Below, piece by piece: positions 30,703 to 41,947 of a stretch of DNA of 64,000 nucleotides. The notes below the pieces were generated by a model. It worked only from the letters and a program-made list of their open reading frames with translations. It was not told the DNA's origin and did not search any database. Position 1 is the first letter of the stretch. Every line of letters begins with the position of its first letter. The translations under genes were made by a program, and so were the position numbers. This stretch comes from Blepharisma japonicum. Lineage: Eukaryota; Ciliophora; Heterotrichea; Heterotrichida; Blepharismidae. The stretch is from NCBI GenBank assembly GCA_949751835.1, contig CATKHK010000061.1, forward strand, positions 124,001 to 188,000, given 5' to 3'.

Positions 30703-33066
30703 TTATTTGGAAAATGATTCTACGTCCACTCTGACCATATTTGCAATTTCTGAAATTTTTATTTTCCCACCATTGTCTGCTAAAAATTGGGCTTCAATTA
30801 AAAACTCCCTTATATCGGTGTCTGTGAAATGCCACTCCCATTTTTTAAAGAAATCATTGAGCTCTTCTATCGTCATTGATCCTTTGTCTTTACCTTTTGT
30901 TTTCAGATGTTGTCTTAATATATATCTAGTTACTTCATGAGGCTTTAATTCAAAGCCAATTAAAATCCTTTCAATCCCTCCTTTGAATCCATTTAAGCTA
31001 ATAAAATTATCACCATCAGGATTGCATTCTTTAGCAAGCAGCCTTAGCTCGTCTTCTTGCAGTCTAATTCCTAATAGCCCTAACACATCATCAAGCTGAG
31101 TTACGTGGATTTTTTTATTTGTCATAGATGCTACTAGTAGAAACGACTCTTCTACAATTTTCTTCATTTGATGGAGCATTTGGGATTTCTCTTCACCACT
31201 TGTTAATCGTTTTCATTCTCTATAAATCATTTTGAACTGCCGGTATATTTTCACAGTCCCCACCGCACGCTTTTTGCTAGTTTTTCCTGACACTTGTTGG
31301 ATTATTTCTCTGTCCTTCATAAGCTCAATTTTTGTAGTAATAGAAACAAGCCGAAAAGCTAAAGGCAATAAATAAAAAGCAAGGAAAACCCAAATAAAGC
31401 AAGCTAAAATTACAACACCAACTGCCCAGCCACTATACTCATCTTCTATTACAGGAATATAATAAAGGATAATTACAGCAATTCAAAAGGTTAGTATCAC
31501 CATTAGACCTTGTAAAAGACTGATAAGAAATCTCGGCCCATAGCTGTCGAACCAGAACAAAATTTCATGTCTGTTTGGTGGCCTCCCCACAAATATATAA
31601 GCACATGTTAATTTAAATGGATTGAACCATAGACCTCTTTTCAGCTCTTCAGGGTTTTCTGATGGGATTTCTCCTTTCAAGTACTCAGGTTTTGGAATGT
31701 TTTTTACTGTAAATCTCGGATTGATGTGCTGTGCATAAGGAATTACAACTTCAATGTCAAAATCTTTAGGAATTAATTGATTTTCTACGTTATTCAATTT
31801 AATGATCAACAATAAGTTGACAATAAAAATCACCCCAGGGATAATCCAAAGACAGACCATTTCTGCAGCTTGGTCATTATATATGATTATTCTCCAAGTT
31901 ATAATGGCTATTACAATAATCCCATACCCTATTCATGATACTTGAAACGCTTTAGATAGGGTATCGCTCATAGCTCTTGTTAGGTATTCAGAAAAATTAA
32001 AATCAGACCTCATATATGATTCTGTTGCTTGCGGTAGATATGCAGGACTGATAAAAAGACTTCTCATTACTGCATACTTTTTTGTGTCAATAGAAAGCTC
32101 TTTATCATTAATTATTGAATTCTCATGATACTGCCATCTCTTCGAAAAAGCCTCAGATATTAAAATTAGCCAAAATCCTTGGACAAACCAGAAGCATATA
32201 AAAATCGCAAACCCAGCCAAAATCATATCCAAGTCAAGGCGATCTTCATCAAACAAGTCAATATATATAATTAGAGCAGTAACGCATCAAATAAATACCA
32301 AAATTGTAGTATCAGCTAATAACGCATAAAGAGCATTGCTGAGCTCTTCTTCAATTAAATTCTTAGAAGCTATTCTAATTGTCTGGACAAATAAAAACAA
32401 AAATCCTAGTCCAAGGACAGCAACAGCAGTTATAGAAGTGACAAGATCGCTGTCTTCATCTTCATCATCGTCATCTTCAGTTATTTCATCTTCAATATCT
32501 TTAGCGATCTCTATAACACCTTCTGTTACCTTGCCTAAAATAATAGCGTTGTACTCGTCTAGAGCTTTCATTTCATCATATAATGTTTTAACTAAGATTT
32601 GTTCATCAATCCTGTATTTTGTTACTTTTACCAAAGAATCAGCCAATAAATCTTGTAAAGACATGTTAGATTCTTCAGTCTCTTCTGTATCTGCATCCTC
32701 GCTTTCAGATGCTTCTGTTTCAGTTTCTGTATCAGCGCTGACATTTTCAGATTGCTCTTCACTTTCATTTTCATTGTTTTCAACCGCCTCAGAGTCGCCT
32801 TCTGGAATTAAAGCACTTTCTGCGTCTTCATCTTTAACTGCTACTTCTGTAACTTCGTCAGCACTATCAGAGCTGCCAGTTGAGCTGGATTCAAGAGTTT
32901 GTCCCTCGGAGTCATTAGATGTTGTGGTTGTTTCATCTGATGCATCATAGGAAACAATGTCGCCAACTGAAGCAGTGTCGAAAATTGAGCCAGATGTGCC
33001 TTCATCTTGTGATAAAACTAAAAGGGGTGAGATTAGAAGACAGAGACATATAAACTTATTCACCAT
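30703..33066 (-). CDS. MLO-like seven-transmembrane protein with C-terminal EF-hand region
   Basis: A 787-residue protein read through many TGA Trp codons. Signal peptide (1-19), an extracellular Ser/Thr/Glu/Asp-rich domain (20-205), then seven spans at about 209-230, 248-270, 280-303, 376-395, 403-424, 513-537 and 545-570. The membrane core follows plant MLO proteins: NALYALL after span 1; DFNFSEYLTRAMSDTLSKAF then VSW before span 4; KLNNVENQLIPK after span 5; LFWFDSYGPRFLISLLQG at span 6. Plant MLO proteins bind calmodulin, and some act as calcium channels. Here the cytosolic C-terminus (about 640-787) instead carries EF-hand-like helices with a calcium-loop-like NPDGDNFISLNG. TAA stop. Confidence 0.75.
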
Positions 33067-33767
33067 ATTCGTTTTTCATCAAGATTAGATTGCTTATTTT
33101 TGCTCATAATAGATCACATCTATATGAAATTATGCAAATTAGATAAATTTTATACGATTTAAAAGGCTTATAAAATGCTTATAATTTGAATACTATTGAA
33201 TTATTTTTATAGAATTCTTGTGCTTAAATTTTAAATTATTTTCTCAATTTTGAATCTTTGAGTAATAAAAGATATTTGGTATAAATATTTTCAATAAAAT
33301 AATTCATAAAGATTAGGGAATGCAAGAGTCTTTTCTTTATTTTGGAAATAAAAAGAGTAACTGTATGGCTTGGATATTGAGAATTAGTATTAATCTTTTA
33401 GTATCAAATTGATATCTGTAAAATATTATATATAGTTAAAGGGCTTACATGCTGATGCCATCATTTTATTGTTGGAAATCATTTAGACATACAAATATAC
33501 TAAAATCAAATTCATCCAAAGAAGGATAATGCGCTATAATAAATTATTAAATTTATTTTTGAATTTTAAAGGATAAATGAAATAGATATGCTTTAATATC
33601 GTTAAAGTACTCAAAAATGGATCTATTCTATTATCTAATAATTGTATCAGAAAAACTTCGCTTAATTTTAATAAATTATAATTTTTTATTTATATTGGGG
33701 GTTGATAAGTTTACTATAAATTGAACAAGCTCGTTATCAAACTTAAAGAATTATCTTACTATTAGGA
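33067..33767. other. AT-rich spacer
   Basis: About 700 bp, presumably the promoter of the MLO-like gene and the 3' region of the assemblin gene. No coding relic, repeat or RNA is seen. Confidence 0.4.
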
Positions 33768-34571
33768 TTAGACATCTTTTCCAATAATTTTGAGAGTATC
33801 TTGGAATGTCTTTATAAAATTGCCTAAATTGTCAAGAATGTCATCTTGATGGTCCAATCTGCTTCTCATTTCTTCTTCTGCTCCATTTTTCATGTCTGTC
33901 AAAGCTGCAAGTGAATTTTGTTGGAATTTCTCAATATGGGAATTTTGAGTGTTTATATCATTGTATAAAGAATCTCTTAAATCTTGAAGCCTTTTAATAC
34001 GATCAGCTCTCTCTTGGTCCATTCTTTCATTCATTTGTTGAGATTCTTCAGCAAGCTTGTCAAGGATTTCAGTTTCTCTTTCAATTCTTGTCGCTTTTTC
34101 TGTCTCGAAAGCTGTTTCCAGATTTTCAAGTCCAGTTCGGATAGGCTTTAATAAATCTTCAGTTTGCTTTAATCTATCCTGTCGTTCATCTTCGATCATT
34201 TTTTCTAACCCATCCATTCTTTTGTTGTCAATTTCATCTTGTTTTTCTCTTAATGCTTTTTCTTCTTCAAAACTTTTTATTGTGAATTCTTTAAGAACCC
34301 TCAGCTCTTCTTGGAAATTGTTTTGAAAATTTTTTAGCAGTTCATTGACTCTTCTTCCTTCTTCTGCGACATAGTCTCTGGTTCCTTGAATTTTTTGATA
34401 AACATCTTGGAATCGAGCATCAAGCTGTCGTTTTGCTTCTTCTCTTGCTTTACGCATAGTCTCAAAGTCATTAGACATCTCATCCATTTGCCCTCTAAGA
34501 AGGTTGAGCTTCTCTCTTTCTCCGACTGTTTTTTTAACTGTTCCAGTTAGATTGGGTACGAAGTCTTCCAT
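33768..34571 (-). CDS. SF-assemblin / beta-giardin family striated-fibre protein
   Basis: A 267-residue protein, almost entirely alpha-helical coiled coil without prolines after the head, of the SF-assemblin family that builds striated fibres attached to basal bodies. The non-helical head (MEDFVPNLTGTVKKT) and the rod with periodic ER-x-x-R repeats (KLNLLRGQMDEMSNDFE, EEEKALREKQDEIDNKRMDG, ATRIERETEILDKLAEESQQ, MDQERADRIKRLQDLRDSL) match the family in length and layout. Intronless, TAA stop. A role in anchoring ciliary rows of the cortex is expected from the family. Confidence 0.85.
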   Translation of the reverse strand: MEDFVPNLTGTVKKTVGEREKLNLLRGQMDEMSNDFETMRKAREEAKRQLDARFQDVYQKIQGTRDYVAEEGRRVNELLKNFQNNFQEELRVLKEFTIKSFEEEKALREKQDEIDNKRMDGLEKMIEDERQDRLKQTEDLLKPIRTGLENLETAFETEKATRIERETEILDKLAEESQQMNERMDQERADRIKRLQDLRDSLYNDINTQNSHIEKFQQNSLAALTDMKNGAEEEMRSRLDHQDDILDNLGNFIKTFQDTLKIIGKDV

Positions 34572-34862
34572 TTATAATTCAATTTATATTTCTTTCTAAT
34601 CATTTTCCATTACATATATAAAAGAATTCAAAGCCTTAATGAAGAAATAGACTGTTTTACAATATGATGCCTTGGCTTTCTTTTAGGATTCCTTTAAAAC
34701 ATAAGCTTAAAAGTAGCAATATTTTATAAGAAAACTTTTAAAGCTACCTCCCATAATCAAAATAACTTAATCTGCTATATCTTTATGAACAAAAGAGAAA
34801 CTTCATAAGTTCAGACTAAGAAATAGTATATACTTGTTGAAATATGGAATTAATAGTAACCT

Positions 34863-36035
34863 ATGAAGATGGACTGACTTAAATTTATTACTTTAGTGGC
34901 ACTTGCCTATGGCTACCTCAAAATTCCACTAGTAAAAACAAGTCGTCCATCACTCCCAATCCTAAACTCTTTTTCATCTCAGAAATTTTCAACAAATTTA
35001 TATGGATCCAACACAACTAGCTTTTTTGAGAATTATTTCAATGTGCAGTACAGTGGAATAATTCATTTAGGTAGCCCTCCTGCAGAATTCAAAGTCATTT
35101 TTGATACAGGATCTTCATGATTATGAGTACCTAATATTGAATGCAAGACTGTCTGCCACACATCTTTTAATTATTTCAATACATCAAATAGCTCAACTTA
35201 TAAACCATTGAGAAAAAAGGTAAAATTAGTGTATGGAAAAGGATATGCAGAGGGTGAATTAAGCCAGGATAGCTTATTAATAGGAGACACAGAGAAATTC
35301 AATATTGTGAATCAGACTTTTGTATCGGTTTGGACAACAAAGGATTTTCAAGGTTTAAATGCTGATGGAATTTTAGGGTTAGGATTTAAAGTTCTATCAA
35401 ATGGATATAACACAATTCTAGACAATCTTAAAGAGCAAGGGCACATTGAGAAAAAAATATTTTCTGTATATTTAAATGACAATAAGTTCAATAGCGAGAT
35501 CAAGCCAAACCTTCAATCAGCTATATTAATTGGAGGCTATGATCTTGCTACCTATTCTTCTGAAGAAAAAGTGAAATTTGTGAAGGTATTTTCTGAGACT
35601 GGATTTTGGACTGTTTTCTTATCAAATATAAAAATAAATGAAGTGCTTATACCAGCAGTATCATTTTTGGCTGTTATTGATACAGGAACTAGCCTAATAA
35701 CTGTGCCAAGGCTTGATGTTGAAGAAATTAAGCTTAAAATTAGACAAAGAGGGGAATGTTTTGAGGAGAATGAAGTGCTAATTTGTGATTGTGGAGATAA
35801 ATTCGATATAAGTGTATATCCTGATATTTCTTTTGAGCTTGGATCAAACCAAAAATGTTTTCTCAGCCCTTCTGATTATTTCCTCCAGGTAGGTAATATA
35901 TGCCAATTACTGTTTTCTCCATCCCCAATTAACAATATTTGGGTTCTAGGAGATGTTTTTATAAGAAAATATTATACCATTTTTGATGCAGAAAATAGTC
36001 AAATAGCCTTTAGCTCCGTCATAAAAACTAATTAG
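34863..36035 (+). CDS. Pepsin-like aspartic protease (cathepsin D type)
   Basis: A 390-residue A1-family protease. A signal-like N-terminus (MKMDWLKFITLVALAYG, with a TGA Trp) and a short propeptide precede the two lobes. Catalytic aspartates are D81 in VIFDTGSSWLWVP (two Trp from TGA) and D273 in AVIDTGTSLI; the flap tyrosine lies in KLVYGKGYAEGEL. The polyproline/insertion regions are short, and the ending IWVLGDVFIRKYYTIFDAEN is the typical C-terminal lobe signature. Probably a lysosomal/food-vacuole enzyme. ATG 34869 is a second possible start. TAG stop. Confidence 0.95.
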
Positions 36036-36067
36036 TGATTTTCTTAATTTCAATAAAAATTATAAGT

Positions 36068-39000
36068 CTATTTATCACTTTTATGAGATATAGACCTCTT
36101 CGTAAGGACCTTTTTTGACTCCAATCGATGGAGTTTGTGCATAGCTGTCAATCCCAAATTGTCTTTAGCTTGTTCATCGCTTCCGACCGCTTTCGCTTTA
36201 GTATTGCTTTTCAAGTAATAGCTGAAGAAAGCTTCAGCCATAGTCCTCGACTCCTTTATAGCTCCAGCAAAGTGCTCAGGGAATAATAAAAGAACACAAG
36301 AAGATATAGCTTCCATGGGCTTGCTAACTGGCGCTAAAATAGAAAATTCAGGTTTGTCTTTTCTGAAGTTCCCAAGCAGCACTATTCCTCCTCTTCTTAA
36401 ATCGATCATGTTTCCAGGTTTAAAATATTTGATAGTGGAGTTCTTTATCATCCTCATCAAATGGTCTTCTTCAACCCCATCAAATCCAAGAATGCTTGAA
36501 TTCAACGATATCAGCTCCTCTGAAGCTTCTTTATACAAGTCCTCTATAAACACATCTTTATTAAGCATTGCTGAGGGTATATGTGCAGCGAAAACCATAG
36601 TCAGAGCTGTTGCTGTTGAGGTATTGATTTTATACGTAGGCAATAGATGCTGGACCCCAACGATGTTTCCAATCATAAGTTCTTGGTCTATCCATGATGC
36701 TTCTTCATGAACTCTTCCATTAAAAATTAAGTAAGCTCCATCTGCAGCCTCTCCTTCTTTAAAAAGTAACTGGTCTGGCTGATAATGCCTTTCTGTGATC
36801 ATAGGTAATAGCTGCTCAATATCAGCATCCGCTGCTTTTCTGAATCGATTTTTCAATATATCTTTGACCGATGGAACACTAGGGTTTTTTTGGAACGTCA
36901 GCTGTTTCATGTTATTGTCAATTGCATCAATTAAATGCTCATATTCTATTTCTTTGATAACTCCTTGATGGAAGATCTTATTGATGAGCTTTCTTTGAGA
37001 AATCAATAGAGCATGGCAAGCCATACTTGAGGTAACCTCAGCCACAACTTCTGGGTAAGAATCAGTGATATTATCTCTTACAAATTCTTTGCAGAGCTCG
37101 ATTTGATCATGGGCTTCTTCCATTACATCTTTGAAAATAAGTTCATCGATATCAATTTCCATGGTGTCCATCAATTCTTCAGCTTCATGATGGGCACTGA
37201 TAAAGGTACTTGCAGCATCATATGTAAGAATGACTAAATCGTATAGTAAATTTTTGAAGAATTTTCCAATTATAGGAACGCTTGAAAAATAATTGTAGAT
37301 ACTCATAAGACGCTTATTGTAGAGCTCACTTTCAAGCTGTTCCCAATCCCCCATTCTTGAGTCTTCTTTATCTAAAGCTCTATTGCAAGATTCAATTAAA
37401 ACGAGGGAAGCGTAGCCAGAGCATTGCCCTGACTCAAATTCATGCCAATAAATCCCTTTAAGTGTTGTATAGTATCTTCTTCTTGTTTCTTTTACTAAAG
37501 CGCTCGAAGATAAACTGAACTTATTCATATACCTTGACAACAATTCTTCAGGGTTATCATTCTGATGCTTCCTCAAAATTTTGGCACCTACGTTTGTATT
37601 TTTCATAATCTGCACCAACAAATTTTTGGGCCCTGCTAATTGCATTACTTTATCCCACCTAACCAAATTAAATTGTTTATCTTCTCTCATGTCTTCTACC
37701 TTCTTAGCAGTATGCTGCAATATTGCAGTTGTTACACCTACTAGCATATTTTCTTCAACTTCACTAAGAGTTTCCATCCCAAACTTTTTTACTGCAAATT
37801 TCATAGCAAAACTATCAAAAATGATGCTTAAACCTGCTATGCCAATAGTAAAAAATAGTAAAATAACTTTAAAATGTTCATCCAGCTCTTTTTCATTATA
37901 AGCTATAAGTGCTAAAGCTGTCGAAATGACACCTTTTAAGCCCGCTAAGGTCATTACAACAGCTTCTTTTGGAGTTATCCCATATCCAAAGAATTTTAAA
38001 AGAGGGTAATGTATCAAGATGACAGCTCCACGGACAAGGTGCATAAAGATAAATAGAGTAACTAGCATAACAATGTCTTTGAATTCTAAAGCAGTATCTT
38101 TTACAAAAAACATGCCGAGTAGCATACCACCAATAATAAAAACTACAGATTCTACTGACGTTCCAACAATATTTCAAAAGTTGTGTAACGATTTTTCTAC
38201 CATAGGACTTATAAGCGTTTTACCATAAGCTGACATATACAGTCCAAAAGTGACCACAGAGATACCTCCAGATGCTTCAATTTTAGTAGCATCTGAAGTA
38301 TAAAAAAGCAAATAAGTGGTAACAAAAGTTAATAGTGTTTCTTGGATTGAGTCATTAACCATTCTTCTGATTACTCAGCCCATAGCAATTGCGAAAGCTA
38401 TTCCCAGTGCGAATCCTGTGCAAGTTAAATTTACAAACTGAACAGCGCTGTGCTTTATGTCTGTTGTGCCTTTCACACTGCTAAGCATAATATTAAAAAT
38501 TACCAAAATTGTTGCCTCATTTAGCAATGTTTCACCTTCTATAAGTGTTTTAAACCGATTATCTATATGCATATCTTTAATCTGGGCAACTACAGCTACG
38601 TGATCTGTTGCGCTTAAAATGACACCAATCAGAACAGCTTCATCCCACAGAAAATCGTATTCGAGGACTATTTTTATAACAATAGCTGTAAGAATTGCGT
38701 TAAGAATGACCACAGTTGTTGCAAGTGGGAGAATTTGCCAAATTTCTCGTTTAAAAGTATACCAGTCAGTGGAAAAGGCTGCTTCAAATATCAAAGCAGG
38801 GAGAATTCCAAGCATGACTAGTTCAGGACTTAAAGAATCAATTCTTGACACTGGGTGTTTGAGACCATCAAGTAGGCTTCCAATGACCCTGAAAAGTGTC
38901 CCAACTAATAAAAGAATTGGGGAAACGGGGACTTTGAAATGCTTTTTCAGCTCATAGCTGATTATCATCAATAGAAGAGCTAAAAATGTAAAAAGAATGA

Positions 39001-39205
39001 TATCTGGAACTAGGGTGTCCTCCTCCTCCTCTTCGGTCTCTCCTTCTCCCCCAGTCTCGCCTCCAGTTTCTCCTCCAGTTTCTCCACCGGTTTCTCCGCC
39101 GGTTTCTCCGCCGGTTTCTCCACCGGTTTCTCCACCGGTTTCCCCTCCAGTTTCTCCGCCTGTTTCTACACCGGTTTCTGGTATTTCTGTTCCTTCTTCG
39201 CTCAT
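36068..39205 (-). CDS. Na+/H+ exchanger with C-terminal cyclic-nucleotide-binding domain
   Basis: A 1045-residue SLC9/CPA1-type antiporter. The N-terminus is a Gly-Glu-Thr repeat (residues about 9-53) plus an acidic stretch; membrane domain about 65-440 with the exchanger signatures ILSATDHVAVVAQIKD, IEGETLLNEATILVIF and MTLAGLKGVISTALALI. After a long helical cytosolic linker, a cAMP/cGMP-binding fold spans about 790-910 (IEQLLPMITERHYQPDQLLF, KEGEAADGAYLIFNGRV). This layout is shared by plant SOS1 and sperm NHE (SLC9C); I see no voltage-sensor block, so SOS1-like fits better. The usual ND pair reads NE and the usual ATDP reads ATDH. Two TGA Trp codons lie near 38372 and 38171. TAG stop. Confidence 0.9.
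39050..39180 (-). repeat. 12-bp minisatellite encoding (ETGG)n
   Basis: About eleven tandem copies of a 12-bp unit (plus strand CCGGTTTCTCCG with variants CCAGTTTCTCCT and CCTGTTTCTACA) inside the exchanger gene. Being a multiple of three, copy number can change without frameshift, so length polymorphism is likely. Confidence 0.95.
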
Positions 39206-39947
39206 TTTATTGTTTAAAACAAAGAAAAGCTAAAAAGAAATGGTTTTAACACTTTTTAAAGTTTAAATTATTTAAAAATCGAGTTTAAAGTTCAAAAATG
39301 ATGAAATGAATAGATTTATAAGTTAAAGGCTGCTGCATCATTGCTCTGAATTTAAAATTTTTTATGGCTCAATCGACTTTCTTGCATGTTGATTATTACA
39401 CAAGAATTATACAGTTGAATATCAATTAATTTTGTTAAAATCAGACTATTTGCAAATGACATTCAAGATTCATACTAGCTGCTCTGCATAGATAAAGCCT
39501 TTAACGATTAAAAGGCTACAAATAAATTTTTGCTACGTAAAAAAATAAAAAGGAGCATGATTACATAAAAATAGTTAAGGGAATTTAATTAGGTGCCAAG
39601 CCCCAGAATTTGCTCTTATGAGCAAATTTAAATAAGTAATTTTAAAATTATTATCAAATTCTGAATAATCATCCTGATTGCAATTTCTTTATCACCAAGC
39701 AAGCAAAAGCGTAATACCAAGCAATCTAGTAATATCTCTGCTGACAACAATAATTCTAGCAATAAAAGTTTATATATTTTTATTTTTATATATATAAAAT
39801 ATTTGATTTAAGAATTTTGAGGATTATTGATATATTATAATTGAGAAACTCGTTTGATTCGAATAAAAGTGCTTAGGAATGTCATTAAATTTAGTGCAAA
39901 TTAAAATGTAAAGAAAAGAATAATATTTTATCACGAAGAAATTTAAC
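39206..39947. other. AT-rich spacer with a perfect hairpin
   Basis: About 740 bp of AT-rich DNA between the exchanger gene and the cathepsin array. Apart from the inverted repeat at 39607-39628 I see nothing. Confidence 0.4.
39607..39628. repeat. Perfect 9-bp inverted repeat
   Basis: AATTTGCTC and GAGCAAATT flank the loop TTAT. The neighbouring sequence (GGTGCCAAGCCCCAG) is less AT-rich than the rest of the spacer. Significance unknown. Confidence 0.6.
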
Positions 39948-41726
39948 TTATCTGGTTAAGTCTGGAATGCCCCAATCGCAGTCGGTTTCAATTCCAAGGT
40001 TGTCGCTGTACATCTTCATTTTGAAGAATCCGTTTTCACCCCAAGCTGTTCCCCAAGAATTTCTTCCAATCCAATACTCAGTACCATCTTGAGTAACTCC
40101 CCAACCGACTACAGAGATTTCATGATTAATTTGAGGTAAAAGTAGCCACTGAGAGTAAATTCCACCAGTGTAGGTTTCAAATTTAGAAGTAGCATCAATT
40201 CCACATCCAATAGGCCCGTTCTTATAGATTTCAGCTTTCATTTTATTTGGTCCAGCTACATTGCCATAGTCTCCGACATACCAAAGCTTTTCGTTAGTAA
40301 CAGCTGAACAGTTTCCGGTTTCCACACCTGCTGGAGGTGCTGGAGGAACGCAATCCATACTAATTTGAGTTCCAGAGCAGCTAAACTTGGCAGGGTTTTC
40401 AGCTACATATTGCTGGCTGGTGTCATCTGGAATTCCATGAGTATGGCCATACTTGTAAACTCCAATTGGATCGCCTCCATTGCAATTTCCACCTGCATTG
40501 CAGTTTATTAAAACTTGAGGAGCTAAGCTGATTTGAGGGAAAGTGTTATTTCTTAAAATTGCAATTCTATCAGCTAACGCAGATGTTGGTCCATGAGCCC
40601 AGCAAGATCCGCAGTACTGAGGAATATGCTGATTTCTGTTCCATGACAAATAATTAACTCCATTAACATTTCTCCAATCCCATGCTTTAGGAAGGGTAGC
40701 TGCATCGACAGTTTCCCATGATGGAGGGCTGGTAATTACACTTTCTCTGCTTATTCTTCTTACTCTTCCATTTTTTCCATGCCTTTCAAGAACTTCTTCA
40801 ACTTGATTCTGAACATAAGGTTTGACTTCTTCTTTTACAGTTGTTTGAGTGCTATTAAAGACAACAATATTTGGGTCAGGAGTGGCATAAACACAGTCAC
40901 TTTCAATTCCAATGTTATTAATTCCTTTAACTACCTTGAAAAATCCACCTTCTCCCCAATAAGTTCCCCAGGAATTTCTTCCAATCCAATATTGGGTTCC
41001 TGTAGGATCTACGCCATATCCTACAATCTCAATTTCATGGTTTAAGCTATTAGCCCCGGTTTTATCCCAGAAAATTCCTCCTGTATAGTTATGGAACTCA
41101 GCAGTGGCATCAATAGCACATGCAATTGGGCCTTGCTGTAAAGCACTCATCATAAGTTGAACATTTTGAGATTGGTCAGCAACAGTGACATTTCCAAATG
41201 CAGTGACGTTGTATTTAAGGTAAGTTGATGGGACTCCACATCTTCCATTTGGTTGGCATGTATAGCATGGTTGGAAATGGCCACAGGTTTCACCATTAGT
41301 CCAGCCTCTTGCTTTATAAACTTGGCAAGTTTCGTCTGTAGTTCCATTAGCATAAATGTAAGCATAAACATTGATGGAGTCTCCTCCATTGCAAGCTTGA
41401 TCATTGAAATCGCAGTTTAAGAATACTTGTGGAGCCAAATTAATATCTGGCCATGTAGTATTTCTTAAAATTTTAAATCTGTCTGACAGGGCTGAAGTTG
41501 CTGCAAATGCCCAGCAGGATCCACAGTATACAGGGATGTGTTGGTTTCTGGATAATGTTAAATAGTTAACTCCTGAGACGTTACCCCAGAACAGGTTTGC
41601 TGGCATTGCTTCAATTGGTAGGACATCGGCAAAAGGAGTTGCAGCTTCATGTATTTTTTCAGTTTTAAGGAAAAAAGCTGAAGCTCCTAAGAGCAACAGA
41701 GAAATGAGAATTAGAGATTTTCCCAT
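39948..41726 (-). CDS. Double-domain cathepsin Z (X)-like cysteine protease, copy 1
   Basis: A 592-residue secreted protein with signal peptide (MGKSLILISLLLLGASA) and two complete papain-fold cathepsin Z domains. Domain 1 (about 35-280) has NQHIPVYCGSCWAF with catalytic Cys71, the His in LNHEIEIVGYGV and the Asn in RNSWGTYWGEGG. Domain 2 (about 325-592) has NQHIPQYCGSCWAHG, INHEISVVGWGV and RNSWGTAWGENG. The H-I-P mini-loop before the active site is the hallmark of cathepsin Z, a carboxypeptidase. A charged linker (VKEEVKPYVQNQVEEVLERH, GRVRRISRES) joins the domains and could be cleaved at its basic residues. The propeptide is very short, as in cathepsin Z. The frame extends 23 codons upstream of the chosen ATG, but the signal peptide fixes the start. 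TAA stop. Confidence 0.9.
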   Translation of the reverse strand: MGKSLILISLLLLGASAFFLKTEKIHEAATPFADVLPIEAMPANLFWGNVSGVNYLTLSRNQHIPVYCGSCWAFAATSALSDRFKILRNTTWPDINLAPQVFLNCDFNDQACNGGDSINVYAYIYANGTTDETCQVYKARGWTNGETCGHFQPCYTCQPNGRCGVPSTYLKYNVTAFGNVTVADQSQNVQLMMSALQQGPIACAIDATAEFHNYTGGIFWDKTGANSLNHEIEIVGYGVDPTGTQYWIGRNSWGTYWGEGGFFKVVKGINNIGIESDCVYATPDPNIVVFNSTQTTVKEEVKPYVQNQVEEVLERHGKNGRVRRISRESVITSPPSWETVDAATLPKAWDWRNVNGVNYLSWNRNQHIPQYCGSCWAHGPTSALADRIAILRNNTFPQISLAPQVLINCNAGGNCNGGDPIGVYKYGHTHGIPDDTSQQYVAENPAKFSCSGTQISMDCVPPAPPAGVETGNCSAVTNEKLWYVGDYGNVAGPNKMKAEIYKNGPIGCGIDATSKFETYTGGIYSQWLLLPQINHEISVVGWGVTQDGTEYWIGRNSWGTAWGENGFFKMKMYSDNLGIETDCDWGIPDLTR

Positions 41727-41947
41727 ATTTTTATTTCCTCGCCCAGAATATGGAATACATATTTTTGAATTGTGGTCAATAAAAAATTTATTCAAGAGAC
41801 GAAAACAAGATTAGATTTTTTAGTGAAGAAAATAGTATATAATAGAGATATAAAATTATTTAATTTTAAGTAAATTATTATTTAGATAATATGAAAGAGT
41901 TTATTAACTTATTAAGAAATTAACTTTATTATTGAATTTAGATTATC

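Noticed and set aside
32336-32950. Long serine-rich plus-strand frame opposite the MLO-like gene
   Set aside because: It is the antisense shadow of the acidic Ser/Thr/Glu-rich extracellular domain.
41727-41795. Upstream in-frame ATG of cathepsin copy 1
   Set aside because: Would place 23 polar residues before an obvious signal peptide, and copy 2 starts at the equivalent MGRPL; so the ATG at 41726 is used.
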